From assembly GCF_039537875.1 (NCBI RefSeq), contig NZ_BAABBI010000003.1, forward strand, positions 62,001 to 126,000: 64,000 bases of DNA, read 5' to 3'. The notes beneath the pieces were generated by a model that made no database searches, was not told the DNA's origin, and worked only from the letters and a program-made list of their open reading frames with translations. Positions 1 to 8,294 of the stretch are shown piece after piece (positions within the stretch are counted from its first letter, which is position 1; each line of letters begins with the position of its first letter). This stretch comes from Corallibacter vietnamensis. Lineage in GTDB: Bacteria > Bacteroidota > Bacteroidia > Flavobacteriales > Flavobacteriaceae. The position numbers were made by a program, and so were the translations under genes.

Positions 1-2
1 TA

Positions 3-752
3 TTAATTAACAAAGAAGTTTCTTGTCCTGAAGGTAAAGCATTATTAATAAGTGATGATCCTTTTAGAGATTTTAATAAACTTACGCAGTATTTTAAGCC
101 TTTCAAGTCTTCATCAGTTACAATTTCTGAAACAGCTTCAATAGGAAAAAACACCATAATACAACCTAATACTTTTATTGGTAATAATGTTATTATAGGG
201 GATAACTGTGTTATCCATTCAAATGTAAGTATATATGATGACACGGTTATAGGTGATAATGTGACTATACATGCAGGTACAGTAATAGGAGCTAATGCTT
301 TTTATTATAAAAACAGACCAAGCGGATATGATCAATTACTTTCTGGAGGAAGAGTTGTTGTAAAAGATAATGTAGATATAGGAGCTTTGTGTTCAATTGA
401 TAAAGGAGTAACAGGAGATACTATAATAGGTCATGGTTCAAAGTTAGATAATCATATTCAAGTTGGTCATGATACAGTTATAGGTGAAAAATGCTTAATT
501 GCATCTCACGTTGGTATTGCTGGTTGTTGTGTTATTGAAGATGAAGTAACCATTTGGGGGCAAGTAGGTACAACTAGTGGAATACGCATAGGTAAAAAGG
601 CCATTGTTTTAGGGCAAACCGGTGTAACCAAATCTATAAAAGGTAATGCTACATATTTTGGTACACCTGTAGAAGAAGCTAGAGTAAAACTAAAAGAACT
701 AGCTTCAATAAAGCGAATACCTGAAATTATCAAAAAACTGAAAAACATATAA
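3..752 (+). CDS. lpxD: LpxD-like UDP-3-O-acylglucosamine N-acyltransferase (5' end outside window)
   Basis: The reading frame is open from the first bases of the window to the TAA at 752, so about 249 C-terminal residues are visible and the true start lies upstream. An internal ATG at 261 is not the start, because hexapeptide repeats already occur before it. The protein is mostly left-handed beta-helix repeats of the type I-G-x-N-x-x-I, as in the LpxA/LpxD acyltransferases that add a 3-hydroxyacyl chain to UDP-glucosamine in lipid A synthesis. A QVGHD segment matches the region of the LpxD catalytic histidine. The lysine-rich C-terminal tail replaces the usual LpxD C-terminal helix. Many Flavobacteriaceae carry such an LpxD-like gene beside sucD, in addition to the lpx cluster copy, so it may be a paralogue with a different substrate. 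The family is clear; the exact substrate is inferred. Confidence 0.75.
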   Translation, partial: LINKEVSCPEGKALLISDDPFRDFNKLTQYFKPFKSSSVTISETASIGKNTIIQPNTFIGNNVIIGDNCVIHSNVSIYDDTVIGDNVTIHAGTVIGANAFYYKNRPSGYDQLLSGGRVVVKDNVDIGALCSIDKGVTGDTIIGHGSKLDNHIQVGHDTVIGEKCLIASHVGIAGCCVIEDEVTIWGQVGTTSGIRIGKKAIVLGQTGVTKSIKGNATYFGTPVEEARVKLKELASIKRIPEIIKKLKNI

Positions 753-755
753 AAA

Positions 756-1163
756 ATGGATTCTAAAGGCGTTGTTCAAAACTATTATAATTCTAATATA
801 GAAGAAATTACAGGTGATTTGAACACGTTTTTTCATGAAGATTGTTGCTTACACTGGAATAGTAGTAAAGGTTTTTTAGTGTTAGGATTTAAAGAGCTAG
901 AAACGTTTTTTAATGATTTATCAAGTTCCTATAAGCAGATAAGAACAGAAATAAGTCACTTACTTCAAGAAGGTAATCTTGTAACAACACGTTACACAAC
1001 CTATGGCAACACTATAGAGAACGAAGATGAAGAAATTGCCCTAGCTCATTACATGAGTATATGGGAAGTAAAAGAAGGAAAACTTTATAAAGGATACGAG
1101 ATAAGTCAACTTGCAGATGACTATGCCTTAAAAATAAACTCTTTTGCAGAAATAAAAATCTAA
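756..1163 (+). CDS. SnoaL/NTF2-like fold protein
   Basis: This 135-residue protein starts 3 bases after the lpxD-like stop, so the two are probably co-transcribed. Its size and pattern fit the NTF2-like/SnoaL alpha+beta barrel: an N-terminal helix (FHEDCCLHW), then alternating strands with a WEVKEGKLYKGYEIS stretch near the C-terminus. NTF2-like proteins are small cone-shaped barrels used as ligand-binding proteins, isomerases or scaffolds. No catalytic residues can be assigned from the sequence. There is no signal peptide, so it is probably cytoplasmic. Its role beside lipid A-type and TCA-cycle genes is unknown. Confidence 0.65.
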   Translation: MDSKGVVQNYYNSNIEEITGDLNTFFHEDCCLHWNSSKGFLVLGFKELETFFNDLSSSYKQIRTEISHLLQEGNLVTTRYTTYGNTIENEDEEIALAHYMSIWEVKEGKLYKGYEISQLADDYALKINSFAEIKI

Positions 1164-1192
1164 AAACACTTTATAAATAGCTGTCAAAAATG

Positions 1193-1200
1193 TACTTTTG
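1193..1200 (+). promoter_or_regulatory. Probable sucD promoter -7 box (TAnnTTTG)
   Basis: TACTTTTG is an exact match to the Bacteroidota -7 consensus TAnnTTTG and lies 38 bases before the sucD ATG. No clear TTG -33 element is seen at 17-23 bases upstream. The box sits inside an 8-bp inverted repeat, TGTCAAAA (1182-1189) and TTTTGACA (1196-1203), which could be an operator or a weak hairpin. Confidence 0.45.
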
Positions 1201-1237
1201 ACATGTTTAATAAAACAATAAAAATTAATAACAAAAA

Positions 1238-2110
1238 ATGAGCGTTTTAGTTAATAAAGATTCAAAAATAATTGTTCAAGGATTTACAGGAAGTGAAGGT
1301 ACATTTCACGCAAGTCAAATGATTGAATACGGAACCAACGTTGTTGGTGGTGTTACTCCAGGAAAAGGAGGACAAACACATTTAGACAAACCAGTTTTTA
1401 ATACAGTACAAGATGCTGTTGATCAAGTTGGAGCTGATACAACTATTATTTTTGTACCACCAGCATTTGCTGCTGATGCCATTATGGAAGCTGCTAATGC
1501 AGGAATTAAAGTAATTATTACAATTACAGAAGGTATTCCTGTTGCTGATATGATTAAAGCTGCTGATTACATTAAAGATAAAGATTGTCGTTTAATTGGG
1601 CCAAACTGTCCAGGAGTTATAACGCCAGGTGAAGCTAAAGTTGGTATTATGCCAGGTTTTGTATTCAAGCAAGGTAAAGTAGGTATCGTTTCAAAATCAG
1701 GTACTTTAACTTACGAAGCTGCTGACCAAGTAGTAAAACAAGGTCTTGGAATTACAACTGCTATTGGTATTGGTGGAGATCCTATCATAGGAACAACAAC
1801 TAAAGAAGCTGTTGAATTACTAATTAACGATCCAGAAACTGAAGCTGTTGTTATGATAGGTGAAATAGGAGGTCAGTTAGAAGCTGATGCTGCTAAATGG
1901 TACAAAGAAAGCGGAAGTAAAAAACCAGTTGTAGGATTTATTGCTGGTGAAACAGCACCTGCTGGACGTACAATGGGACATGCTGGGGCTATAGTAGGTG
2001 GTAGTGATGATACAGCTCAAGCCAAAAAAGCTATCATGAGAGATTGCGGAATTCACGTTGTAGATTCTCCTGCTGAAATTGGTAAGAAAGTAGCTGAAGT
2101 TATTGGTTAA
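1238..2110 (+). CDS. sucD: Succinyl-CoA ligase (ADP-forming) subunit alpha
   Basis: This 290-residue protein has the normal length of SucD. It pairs with SucC (not in this window) to interconvert succinyl-CoA and succinate with substrate-level phosphorylation in the TCA cycle. Visible family features are the N-terminal CoA-binding Rossmann fold with GFTGSEG (about residues 15-21), the GPNCPG loop (121-126), and the phosphorylated histidine H248 in TMGHAGA. The start has its own TAnnTTTG box upstream and a strong terminator follows at 2153, so the gene looks monocistronic. sucC is elsewhere, as is usual in Flavobacteriia. Confidence 0.97.
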   Translation: MSVLVNKDSKIIVQGFTGSEGTFHASQMIEYGTNVVGGVTPGKGGQTHLDKPVFNTVQDAVDQVGADTTIIFVPPAFAADAIMEAANAGIKVIITITEGIPVADMIKAADYIKDKDCRLIGPNCPGVITPGEAKVGIMPGFVFKQGKVGIVSKSGTLTYEAADQVVKQGLGITTAIGIGGDPIIGTTTKEAVELLINDPETEAVVMIGEIGGQLEADAAKWYKESGSKKPVVGFIAGETAPAGRTMGHAGAIVGGSDDTAQAKKAIMRDCGIHVVDSPAEIGKKVAEVIG

Positions 2111-2152
2111 TAATCTTAAAATATAGACTGAAACAAATTCAGTATAACTGTT

Positions 2153-2184
2153 AAAAACCTTACAAAATCTTGTAAGGTTTTTTT
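2153..2184 (+). terminator. Rho-independent terminator after sucD
   Basis: A 13-bp perfect stem, AAAAACCTTACAA (2153-2165) with TTGTAAGGTTTTT (2170-2182), encloses a 4-base loop and runs into a T tract. It lies 43 bases after the sucD stop. Confidence 0.9.
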
Positions 2185-2186
2185 AT

Positions 2187-2214
2187 TTGATGCAACTTGT
2201 ATTTATTATCTTTG
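2187..2214 (+). promoter_or_regulatory. fabG promoter (TTG-17-TATCTTTG)
   Basis: A TTG at 2187-2189 and TATCTTTG at 2207-2214 are separated by 17 bases, matching the Bacteroidota consensus TTG-N17-23-TAnnTTTG. The box is 55 bases upstream of the fabG ATG, just after the sucD terminator. Confidence 0.65.
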
Positions 2215-2269
2215 ATTTATCATATCAATAGATATAAAAAACATTAGAACTAATCGTATTTTTTATAAA

Positions 2270-3016
2270 ATGAAATTATTACAAGGAAAAACCGCTATAA
2301 TAACAGGAGCAAGTCGTGGTATAGGGAAAGGTATTGCAGAAGTTTTTGCGCAACAAGGTGCAAACATTGCTTTTACTTATAGCTCTTCAGTTGAAGCAGC
2401 TAATGCATTAGAAAAAGAATTAAATGATTTAGGTGTAAAAGCTAAAGGGTACCAGAGCAATGCCGCTGATTTTGCTCAAGCTCAAGAATTAGCTGATGCC
2501 GTAGTACAAGAGTTTGGTAGTATAGATGTTTTAATAAACAATGCAGGAATTACTAAAGACAACCTTTTAATGCGTATTAGTGAAGAGGATTTTGATAAAG
2601 TTATAGAAGTAAACTTAAAATCTGTTTTTAATATGACCAAAGCTGTTCAACGTACTATGCTTAAACAGCGTCAAGGCTCAATCATTAACATGAGTTCTGT
2701 TGTAGGTGTCAAAGGAAATGCTGGACAGACTAATTATGCAGCTTCAAAAGCAGGTATTATAGGTTTTTCTAAATCAGTGGCATTAGAATTAGGCTCAAGA
2801 AATATAAGAAGCAACGTGATTGCACCTGGTTTTATTGAAACCGAAATGACAGCAAAGCTAGATGAAAATACTGTAAAAGGTTGGAGAGATGCTATTCCTT
2901 TAAAGCGTGGCGGTACTCCTGAAGATATCGCAAATGTATGCGTGTTTTTAGCAAGTGATATGAGTGCTTACGTTACAGGACAAACTATTAATGTTGACGG
3001 AGGAATGCTAACGTAA
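2270..3016 (+). CDS. fabG: 3-oxoacyl-ACP reductase FabG
   Basis: This 248-residue classical short-chain dehydrogenase reduces 3-oxoacyl-ACP with NADPH in type II fatty acid synthesis. The cofactor motif TGASRGIG is at residues 12-19, NNAG at 90-93, and the catalytic residues are S143, Y156 and K160 (YAASK). The C-terminus ends in the family motif NVDGGM. Length and motifs are those of FabG itself, although a paralogous SDR role cannot be fully excluded because no other fab gene is adjacent. The vWA membrane protein gene follows after 3 bases, so the two probably share a transcript. Confidence 0.92.
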   Translation: MKLLQGKTAIITGASRGIGKGIAEVFAQQGANIAFTYSSSVEAANALEKELNDLGVKAKGYQSNAADFAQAQELADAVVQEFGSIDVLINNAGITKDNLLMRISEEDFDKVIEVNLKSVFNMTKAVQRTMLKQRQGSIINMSSVVGVKGNAGQTNYAASKAGIIGFSKSVALELGSRNIRSNVIAPGFIETEMTAKLDENTVKGWRDAIPLKRGGTPEDIANVCVFLASDMSAYVTGQTINVDGGMLT

Positions 3017-3019
3017 TTT

Positions 3020-5053
3020 ATGGCAACAACCGTTTTATTATATATCATATTATCTGGAATCATAGCGCTGTCATTAGCGCTATTTCAGTATTATAAAAAA
3101 CGGAAATCAAAGCCTTATCCTGTTTTAATCTTATTAAGGTTTATTACTTTTTTTTCAATTCTACTATTAATTATTAATCCTAAAATTGAAAAAACTAATA
3201 TATTTAATCAAAAACCTAATTTGGTTTTAGTAGTTGATAATTCTTCTTCAATGCACTATTTAAATCAAAGTGAAAAATTATCGCAGCTTGTAAGTGAATT
3301 AAAAGTAAATAAGGAGCTTACTGATAAGTTTGAAGTAGATGTTTTTTCATTTGGAAAAGAACTAAATGCTAATGCTATAGATTCTTTTAGTTTTAATGAA
3401 AAACAAACCAATATAGATAAGGTTTTTACAGGTTTATCTCAAGTATATAAACATACTGTAGCGCCAGTTGTATTACTAACAGATGGCAACCAAACCTATG
3501 GTGCTGATTATACGTTTTCAGCAAATAAATTAAAACAACCAATTTATCCTGTAATTTTAGGAGACACCACAAAGTATGCTGATCTAAAAATTCAGCAGCT
3601 TAATGTGAATAAATACGCCTATTTAAAAAATAAGTTTCCAGTTGAGACTATTTTGGTGTACAATGGAGAAAAGGCAATCACAGCAGAGTTTAAAATAACT
3701 AGCGGAACAGCAACAATCGTAAAAGAGACTATTCATTTATCAAAAGATAACAACTCTAAAGTTGAAGCGCATAATTTACCAGCAAATCAAGTAGGCGTAT
3801 TTTCTTACCAAGCCTCTATCTCGGTATTAGAAAATGAAAAAAATACCACTAACAATGTCAAAAATTTTGCAATAGAAGTTATAGATGAAAAAACAAAAGT
3901 AGCTTTAATTAGTGATTTTTCTCATCCAGACATTGGTGTTTTAAAACGAAGCATAGAACGTAACGAGCAACGTGAAGTTGTAATTTTAAACCCTAATAAT
4001 TTTGAAAATCAAGCAAATGATTTTCAACTATTTATATTGTATCAGCCCAACAATAAGTTTAAGTCTATTTTTGAGTTAATTAATAGTGAAAATTTAAGCT
4101 CATTTATAATTACTGGACCAAAAACTGATTGGAATTTTTTAAATAGTGTCAGCAATAACTATAAGCATGATATTACTACGCAAACTGAAAACTATCAAGG
4201 TGTATCTAATGTAAATTATAGTGCGTTTGTTTTACCAGATTTAGATTTTGAGTCGTTTCCGCAGTTACTTTCTACTTTTGGTGACGTAACATTCTCAACG
4301 CCTTATCAAACAATATTGTATAAAAAATTAGGAAACATCACCACAGAGAAGCCTTTGATGGTTACTTTAGACGTTAACAATAGGCGAGAAGCAGTACTTT
4401 TTGGAGAAAATATTTGGAAATGGCGCTCTCAAAGTTACTTGAATACAAAATCATTTCAAGAGTTTGATAATTTAATAGGAAAACTAGTACTTTATTTAGC
4501 GTCAAAAAAACGTAGAGATAGATTGAATCTTGATTATGAGTCATTTTACGAAGGTAGTAACCAGGTTATCATTAAAGCACAGTATTTCAATAAAAATTAC
4601 GAATTTGATACCAGAGAAACATTAAATATTTCTGTAAAAAACAAACTTACAGAAGCAGTTACAACATTTCCGCTTATCTTAAAAAATAATAATTATCAAG
4701 CAGATTTAAGCAATTTACCATCTGGAGACTATGACTTTACGGTAAAAGCTACAAACGATAATATATCAAAATCAGGGAGTTTTAAGATTATAAACTATGA
4801 TATAGAAAAGCAATTTGCAAACGCAAATGTAACAAACCTACAAGCTTTAGCTACTAATAGTCAAGGAAAAGCTTTTTTTATAGATAATACAGATGCTTTA
4901 ATAACAGATTTATTATCAGACTCAAGATATACAACCATTCAAAAGAGTAATAAAAGTACAGTGCCACTGATAGATTGGATTTATTTGTTAGGCTTAATAT
5001 TATTAAGCTTAACTCTAGAATGGTTCATAAGAAAATATAACGGATTAACTTAA
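3020..5053 (+). CDS. von Willebrand factor A domain membrane protein
   Basis: This 677-residue protein has two N-terminal membrane helices (about 3-23 and 33-53), a vWA-like domain and a C-terminal helix (about 650-670). The metal-site motif DxSxS is intact (D73, S75, S77) and a TDG follows at 154-156. The middle of the protein is probably a set of beta-sandwich domains. This layout is common in Bacteroidota BatA/vWA-type envelope proteins, where it probably acts in protein complexes at the inner membrane. It starts 3 bases after fabG and an SPFH protein gene follows 9 bases after its stop. A membrane vWA protein beside a membrane-scaffold protein suggests a shared envelope role, which is inference. 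Confidence 0.72.
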   Translation: MATTVLLYIILSGIIALSLALFQYYKKRKSKPYPVLILLRFITFFSILLLIINPKIEKTNIFNQKPNLVLVVDNSSSMHYLNQSEKLSQLVSELKVNKELTDKFEVDVFSFGKELNANAIDSFSFNEKQTNIDKVFTGLSQVYKHTVAPVVLLTDGNQTYGADYTFSANKLKQPIYPVILGDTTKYADLKIQQLNVNKYAYLKNKFPVETILVYNGEKAITAEFKITSGTATIVKETIHLSKDNNSKVEAHNLPANQVGVFSYQASISVLENEKNTTNNVKNFAIEVIDEKTKVALISDFSHPDIGVLKRSIERNEQREVVILNPNNFENQANDFQLFILYQPNNKFKSIFELINSENLSSFIITGPKTDWNFLNSVSNNYKHDITTQTENYQGVSNVNYSAFVLPDLDFESFPQLLSTFGDVTFSTPYQTILYKKLGNITTEKPLMVTLDVNNRREAVLFGENIWKWRSQSYLNTKSFQEFDNLIGKLVLYLASKKRRDRLNLDYESFYEGSNQVIIKAQYFNKNYEFDTRETLNISVKNKLTEAVTTFPLILKNNNYQADLSNLPSGDYDFTVKATNDNISKSGSFKIINYDIEKQFANANVTNLQALATNSQGKAFFIDNTDALITDLLSDSRYTTIQKSNKSTVPLIDWIYLLGLILLSLTLEWFIRKYNGLT

Positions 5054-5062
5054 ATAAAAACT

Positions 5063-5878
5063 ATGGAAAGATTACCAAAAATAGGATTGCCTATAATTAT
5101 AGGTTTAGTTATACTAGTAATAGCAATTTCAAAATCAGCAGTAACCATTGGTTCTGGTGAAGCAGGTGTGCTTTATAAAACATTTGGAGGTGGTGTTGTT
5201 ACTGATGAACCACCATTAGGGGAAGGTTTTCATATTGTTGCTCCTTGGAATAAGGTGCATGTATATGAAGTAAGACGTCAAGAGATTTTTGAAAAAATGA
5301 AGGTTTTATCTTCAAACGGATTAGATATTCAATTAGATGCTTCAGCTTGGTATAAACCAGATGTAAAGGATTTAGGTAAATTACACCAAGAAATTGGTGA
5401 TGATTATTTACAACGTATTATTTTACCAACTATTCGTTCTGCAGCAAGAAGTGTTGTAGGACGTTATACACCAGAGCAATTATATTCTTCTAAAAGAGAT
5501 GCGATACAGAAAGAAATTTTTGAAGAAACTAAAAAAATCGTTGATGATCAATATATTGTTTTAGATGAAATTTTAGTGCGTGATGTAACATTGCCTCCAA
5601 CTATTAAGCAAGCTATTGAGCGTAAATTAAAACAAGAACAAGAGTCTTTAGAATATGAGTTTAGATTAGTAACAGCTCAAAAAGAAGCTGAACGCCAACG
5701 AATAGAAGCTCAAGGTAAAGCTGATGCAAACAAGATTTTAAGTGCATCACTTACTGATAAAATACTTCAAGACAAAGGAATTGAAGCTACTGTAAAGCTT
5801 TCAGAATCAAGTAATAGCAAGGTAATTGTAATTGGTTCTGGAGACAGCGGAATGCCAATTATTTTGGGCAATCAATAA
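5063..5878 (+). CDS. SPFH/prohibitin family membrane protein
   Basis: This 271-residue protein has an N-terminal membrane anchor (residues 9-26), a band-7/SPFH domain starting near GSGEAGVLYKTFGG, and a long charged helix around 195-245 (EQESLEYEFR...EAERQRIEAQGKAD) typical of prohibitin coiled coils. Prohibitins form ring assemblies on the inner membrane that scaffold proteases or organise membrane patches. The length and the hydrophobic C-terminus match bacterial prohibitins. It is the last gene of the unit before the his leader region. No terminator with a clear T tract is seen directly after it. Confidence 0.88.
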   Translation: MERLPKIGLPIIIGLVILVIAISKSAVTIGSGEAGVLYKTFGGGVVTDEPPLGEGFHIVAPWNKVHVYEVRRQEIFEKMKVLSSNGLDIQLDASAWYKPDVKDLGKLHQEIGDDYLQRIILPTIRSAARSVVGRYTPEQLYSSKRDAIQKEIFEETKKIVDDQYIVLDEILVRDVTLPPTIKQAIERKLKQEQESLEYEFRLVTAQKEAERQRIEAQGKADANKILSASLTDKILQDKGIEATVKLSESSNSKVIVIGSGDSGMPIILGNQ

Positions 5879-5907
5879 TGATTAAATAAAAATTAACAAA
5901 GCAATAT

Positions 5908-5939
5908 TTGGATTTTAAAAAATAATTTTAAAATCTTTG
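5908..5939 (+). promoter_or_regulatory. Probable his operon promoter
   Basis: TTG (5908-5910) and AATCTTTG (5932-5939) are separated by 21 bases, matching TTG-N17-23-TAnnTTTG with one mismatch in the -7 box. This would start the transcript about 12-14 bases before the leader peptide ATG at 5958. Confidence 0.5.
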
Positions 5940-5957
5940 TACTCACAAAACAAAGAC

Positions 5958-6014
5958 ATGACTTTTATTCAATTACATCATCATCATTTTCATACTTGCA
6001 CTCAAGCGAGCTGA
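5958..6014 (+). CDS. hisL: his operon leader peptide (18 aa, five His codons)
   Basis: A short frame ATG to TGA encodes MTFIQLHHHHFHTCTQAS. Four consecutive CAT codons (5976-5987) and a fifth CAT (5991-5993) make 5 of 18 residues histidine. It lies directly upstream of a terminator hairpin and the complete his operon, which is the arrangement of classical his attenuators. The peptide itself is expected to have no function; what matters is where the ribosome stalls when His-tRNA is scarce. It is too short for normal gene finders. The start codon was chosen because it is the only ATG in this frame between the promoter-like element and the His codons. Confidence 0.85.
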   Translation: MTFIQLHHHHFHTCTQAS

Positions 6015-6084
6015 AAATGTATTGAATAAATCTAAATATATTTTAAACCCGTTTGAGTAAATCAAGCGGGTTTCTTTTTTTTTT
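5985..6084 (+). promoter_or_regulatory. his attenuator: pause hairpin, antiterminator and terminator
   Basis: The terminator arms AAACCCGTTTGA (6045-6056) and TCAAGCGGGTTT (6062-6073) pair over 12 bp with one G-U, followed by a T-rich run to 6084. ACTCAAGCG (6000-6008) can instead pair with CGTTTGAGT (6050-6058), which disrupts the 5' terminator arm. An upstream hairpin CATTTTCA (5985-5992) with TGAAAATG (6012-6019) covers the last His codons and the stop. A ribosome stalled at the CAT codons would leave 6000-6008 free to form the antiterminator. A ribosome reaching the stop would cover it and allow termination. The pairings are read from the sequence; the mechanism is inferred from known his attenuators. 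Confidence 0.8.
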
Positions 6085-6128
6085 AAATAAAAACACTCCA
6101 AAGGTTTACTCAAGCACAAACAAAAGCT

Positions 6129-6144
6129 TCCCGCTTTCTCGGGA
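6129..6144. repeat. Small GC-rich hairpin just before hisG
   Basis: TCCCG (6129-6133) and CGGGA (6140-6144) form a 5-bp stem with a 6-base loop, ending 6 bases before the hisG ATG. It resembles the short CCCGCTTTCGCGGG-type repeats scattered in flavobacterial genomes, and could shade the hisG ribosome-binding region. Confidence 0.4.
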
Positions 6145-6150
6145 TACAGT

Positions 6151-7008
6151 ATGAGTAAATTAAAAATAGCGGTTCAAAAATCAGGGAGACTTCACGAGGA
6201 TTCAATGAAAATCCTAAAAGATGTAGGTATTTCAATAGATAATGGTAAAGATCAACTAAAAGCTTCAGCTAGGAATTTTCCTTTAGAAGTTTTTTATTTA
6301 CGTAATGGCGATATTCCGCAATACTTGCGTGATGGTGTTGTAGATGCAGCAATAATTGGTGAAAATGTGCTTATTGAAAAAGGACAAGATATAGCTATTA
6401 TTGAAAAGCTAGGTTTCTCAACTTGTAAAGTATCAGTTGCTGTTCCTAAATCTTTTAAATACAAATGCATTAGCGACTTACAAGGAAAACGCATTGCTAC
6501 ATCTTATCCTAATACAGTTAATCAATTTTTAAAGTCAAATGAGGTAGAAGCCAATCTTCATATCATAAACGGCTCTGTTGAAATTGCTCCTAATATCGGA
6601 CTTGCCGATGCTATTGTAGATATTGTTTCTAGTGGTAGTACGCTTTTTAAGAATAACTTAAAAGAAGTTGAAGTCATTTTAAAATCTGAAGCCGTTTTAG
6701 CTGCTTCACCATTAATTTCTGAAGAAAATCAAGCTATTCTAGATAGATTACAATTTCGATTTCAATCGGTTTTAAAAGGGAGACAATCAAAGTATGTGTT
6801 ACTAAATGCTCCTGATGAAAAACTTAATGATATAATAAAAATATTACCAGGTATGAAAAGCCCAACGGTTTTACCTTTAGCAGAAAAGGGTTGGAGCTCG
6901 ATACACTCGGTAATTAATAAAAATGAATTTTGGGAAATTATAGATGAGCTTAAAGCCAATGGTGCCCAAGGAATTCTTGTTTGTCCAATTGATAATATGG
7001 TAATCTAA
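6151..7008 (+). CDS. hisG: ATP phosphoribosyltransferase, long form
   Basis: HisG catalyses the first and feedback-controlled step of histidine synthesis, joining ATP and PRPP. At 285 residues this is the long form (HisG-L), with the C-terminal ACT-like regulatory domain (about 210-285) that binds histidine, so no HisZ partner is needed. N-terminal LKIAVQKSGRL and the PRPP-binding stretch around IVDIVSSGSTL are typical. It is the first structural gene after the attenuator. hisD follows after 1 base. Confidence 0.97.
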   Translation: MSKLKIAVQKSGRLHEDSMKILKDVGISIDNGKDQLKASARNFPLEVFYLRNGDIPQYLRDGVVDAAIIGENVLIEKGQDIAIIEKLGFSTCKVSVAVPKSFKYKCISDLQGKRIATSYPNTVNQFLKSNEVEANLHIINGSVEIAPNIGLADAIVDIVSSGSTLFKNNLKEVEVILKSEAVLAASPLISEENQAILDRLQFRFQSVLKGRQSKYVLLNAPDEKLNDIIKILPGMKSPTVLPLAEKGWSSIHSVINKNEFWEIIDELKANGAQGILVCPIDNMVI

Positions 7009-7009
7009 T

Positions 7010-8293
7010 ATGAAAACACTTATAAACCCTAAAAGAGAAAATTGGCCAGCCATTTTACAAAGGCCAACTCAAACAGTTGAAAACATTGAAGATACTGTAA
7101 ACCAAATTTTTATTGATGTTAAGCGAAATGGTGACAAAGCTATATCAAAATACACCGCACTATTTGATGGTGTTAAACTAACTAATAGTGTGGTTACTAC
7201 CGAGGAAATTAATGCAGCTGGTAGCCAAATTTCAAACGAACTAAAGTTAGCCATTTCAATAGCAAAACAGAATATTGAAAGCTTTCACGTGGCTCAAAAA
7301 ACAAGAAAAATTCAAATAGAAACAACACCAGGTGTAAATTGTTGGCAAGAAAAACGCCCCATTCAAAAAGTTGGTTTGTACATTCCAGGTGGAACAGCAC
7401 CTTTGTTTTCAACCGTGTTAATGCTTGCTATTCCTGCTCAAATTGCAGGTTGTAAAGACATTGTTTTATGTTCGCCTCCAAATAAAGAAGGTCAGATTGC
7501 TAACGAAATATTATATGCAGCACAACTTTGTGGCGTCACAAAAATTATAAAGGTTGGTGGTATTCAAGCCATAGCAGGTTTAACCTTTGGAACAGAAACC
7601 ATTCCTAAAGTATATAAAATTTTCGGTCCTGGAAATCAGTTTGTAACCGTTGCAAAACAGCTTGCGACCAAATTTAATGTCGCTATTGACATGCCTGCTG
7701 GACCAAGTGAACTTTTAGTTTTTGCAGATGATTCTGCTAAAGCAAGTTATGTAGCTTCTGATTTATTAAGCCAGGCAGAGCATGGTACAGATAGCCAAGT
7801 TGTTTTAGTTTCTACGTCAAAAACGCTTATTACAAACGTTGAAACCGAAATAGAAAAGCAAATATGTGAATTACAAAGACTAGACATAGCCAAGCAAGCC
7901 ATTGCTAACTCTAAATTAATTTACGTTGAATCAAATGCTGTTGCGCTTGATTTAATTAATGATTATGCGCCTGAACACTTTATAATTTGTTCTGAAAACG
8001 AAACATATTTTATTGATGGAATTCAAAATGCAGGCTCTGTTTTTATTGGGAATTACACACCAGAAAGCGCGGGCGATTATGCTTCAGGAACCAATCATAC
8101 ATTGCCTACAAACGGCTTTAGTAAGGTTTATTCAGGTGTCAATTTGGATAGTTTTACAAAGAGTATAACTTTTCAAAAAATAACCTCTGAAGGCTTAAAA
8201 AACATAGGAAATACTATTGAACTTATGGCTGAAGCCGAAGGACTTCAAGCGCACAAAAACGCCGTATCAATTAGATTAAAAGACTTGAAATAA
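7010..8293 (+). CDS. hisD: Histidinol dehydrogenase
   Basis: HisD oxidises L-histidinol to histidine in two NAD-dependent steps and binds zinc. The 427-residue length is normal. Visible family motifs include the glycine-rich GLYIPGGTAPLFSTVLM segment, GPGNQFV, the zinc-region SQAEHG and the catalytic pair in YAPEHF. The gene is packed between hisG (1-base gap) and hisC (1-base gap), consistent with a single transcript and translational coupling. Confidence 0.97.
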   Translation: MKTLINPKRENWPAILQRPTQTVENIEDTVNQIFIDVKRNGDKAISKYTALFDGVKLTNSVVTTEEINAAGSQISNELKLAISIAKQNIESFHVAQKTRKIQIETTPGVNCWQEKRPIQKVGLYIPGGTAPLFSTVLMLAIPAQIAGCKDIVLCSPPNKEGQIANEILYAAQLCGVTKIIKVGGIQAIAGLTFGTETIPKVYKIFGPGNQFVTVAKQLATKFNVAIDMPAGPSELLVFADDSAKASYVASDLLSQAEHGTDSQVVLVSTSKTLITNVETEIEKQICELQRLDIAKQAIANSKLIYVESNAVALDLINDYAPEHFIICSENETYFIDGIQNAGSVFIGNYTPESAGDYASGTNHTLPTNGFSKVYSGVNLDSFTKSITFQKITSEGLKNIGNTIELMAEAEGLQAHKNAVSIRLKDLK

Positions 8294-8294
8294 T

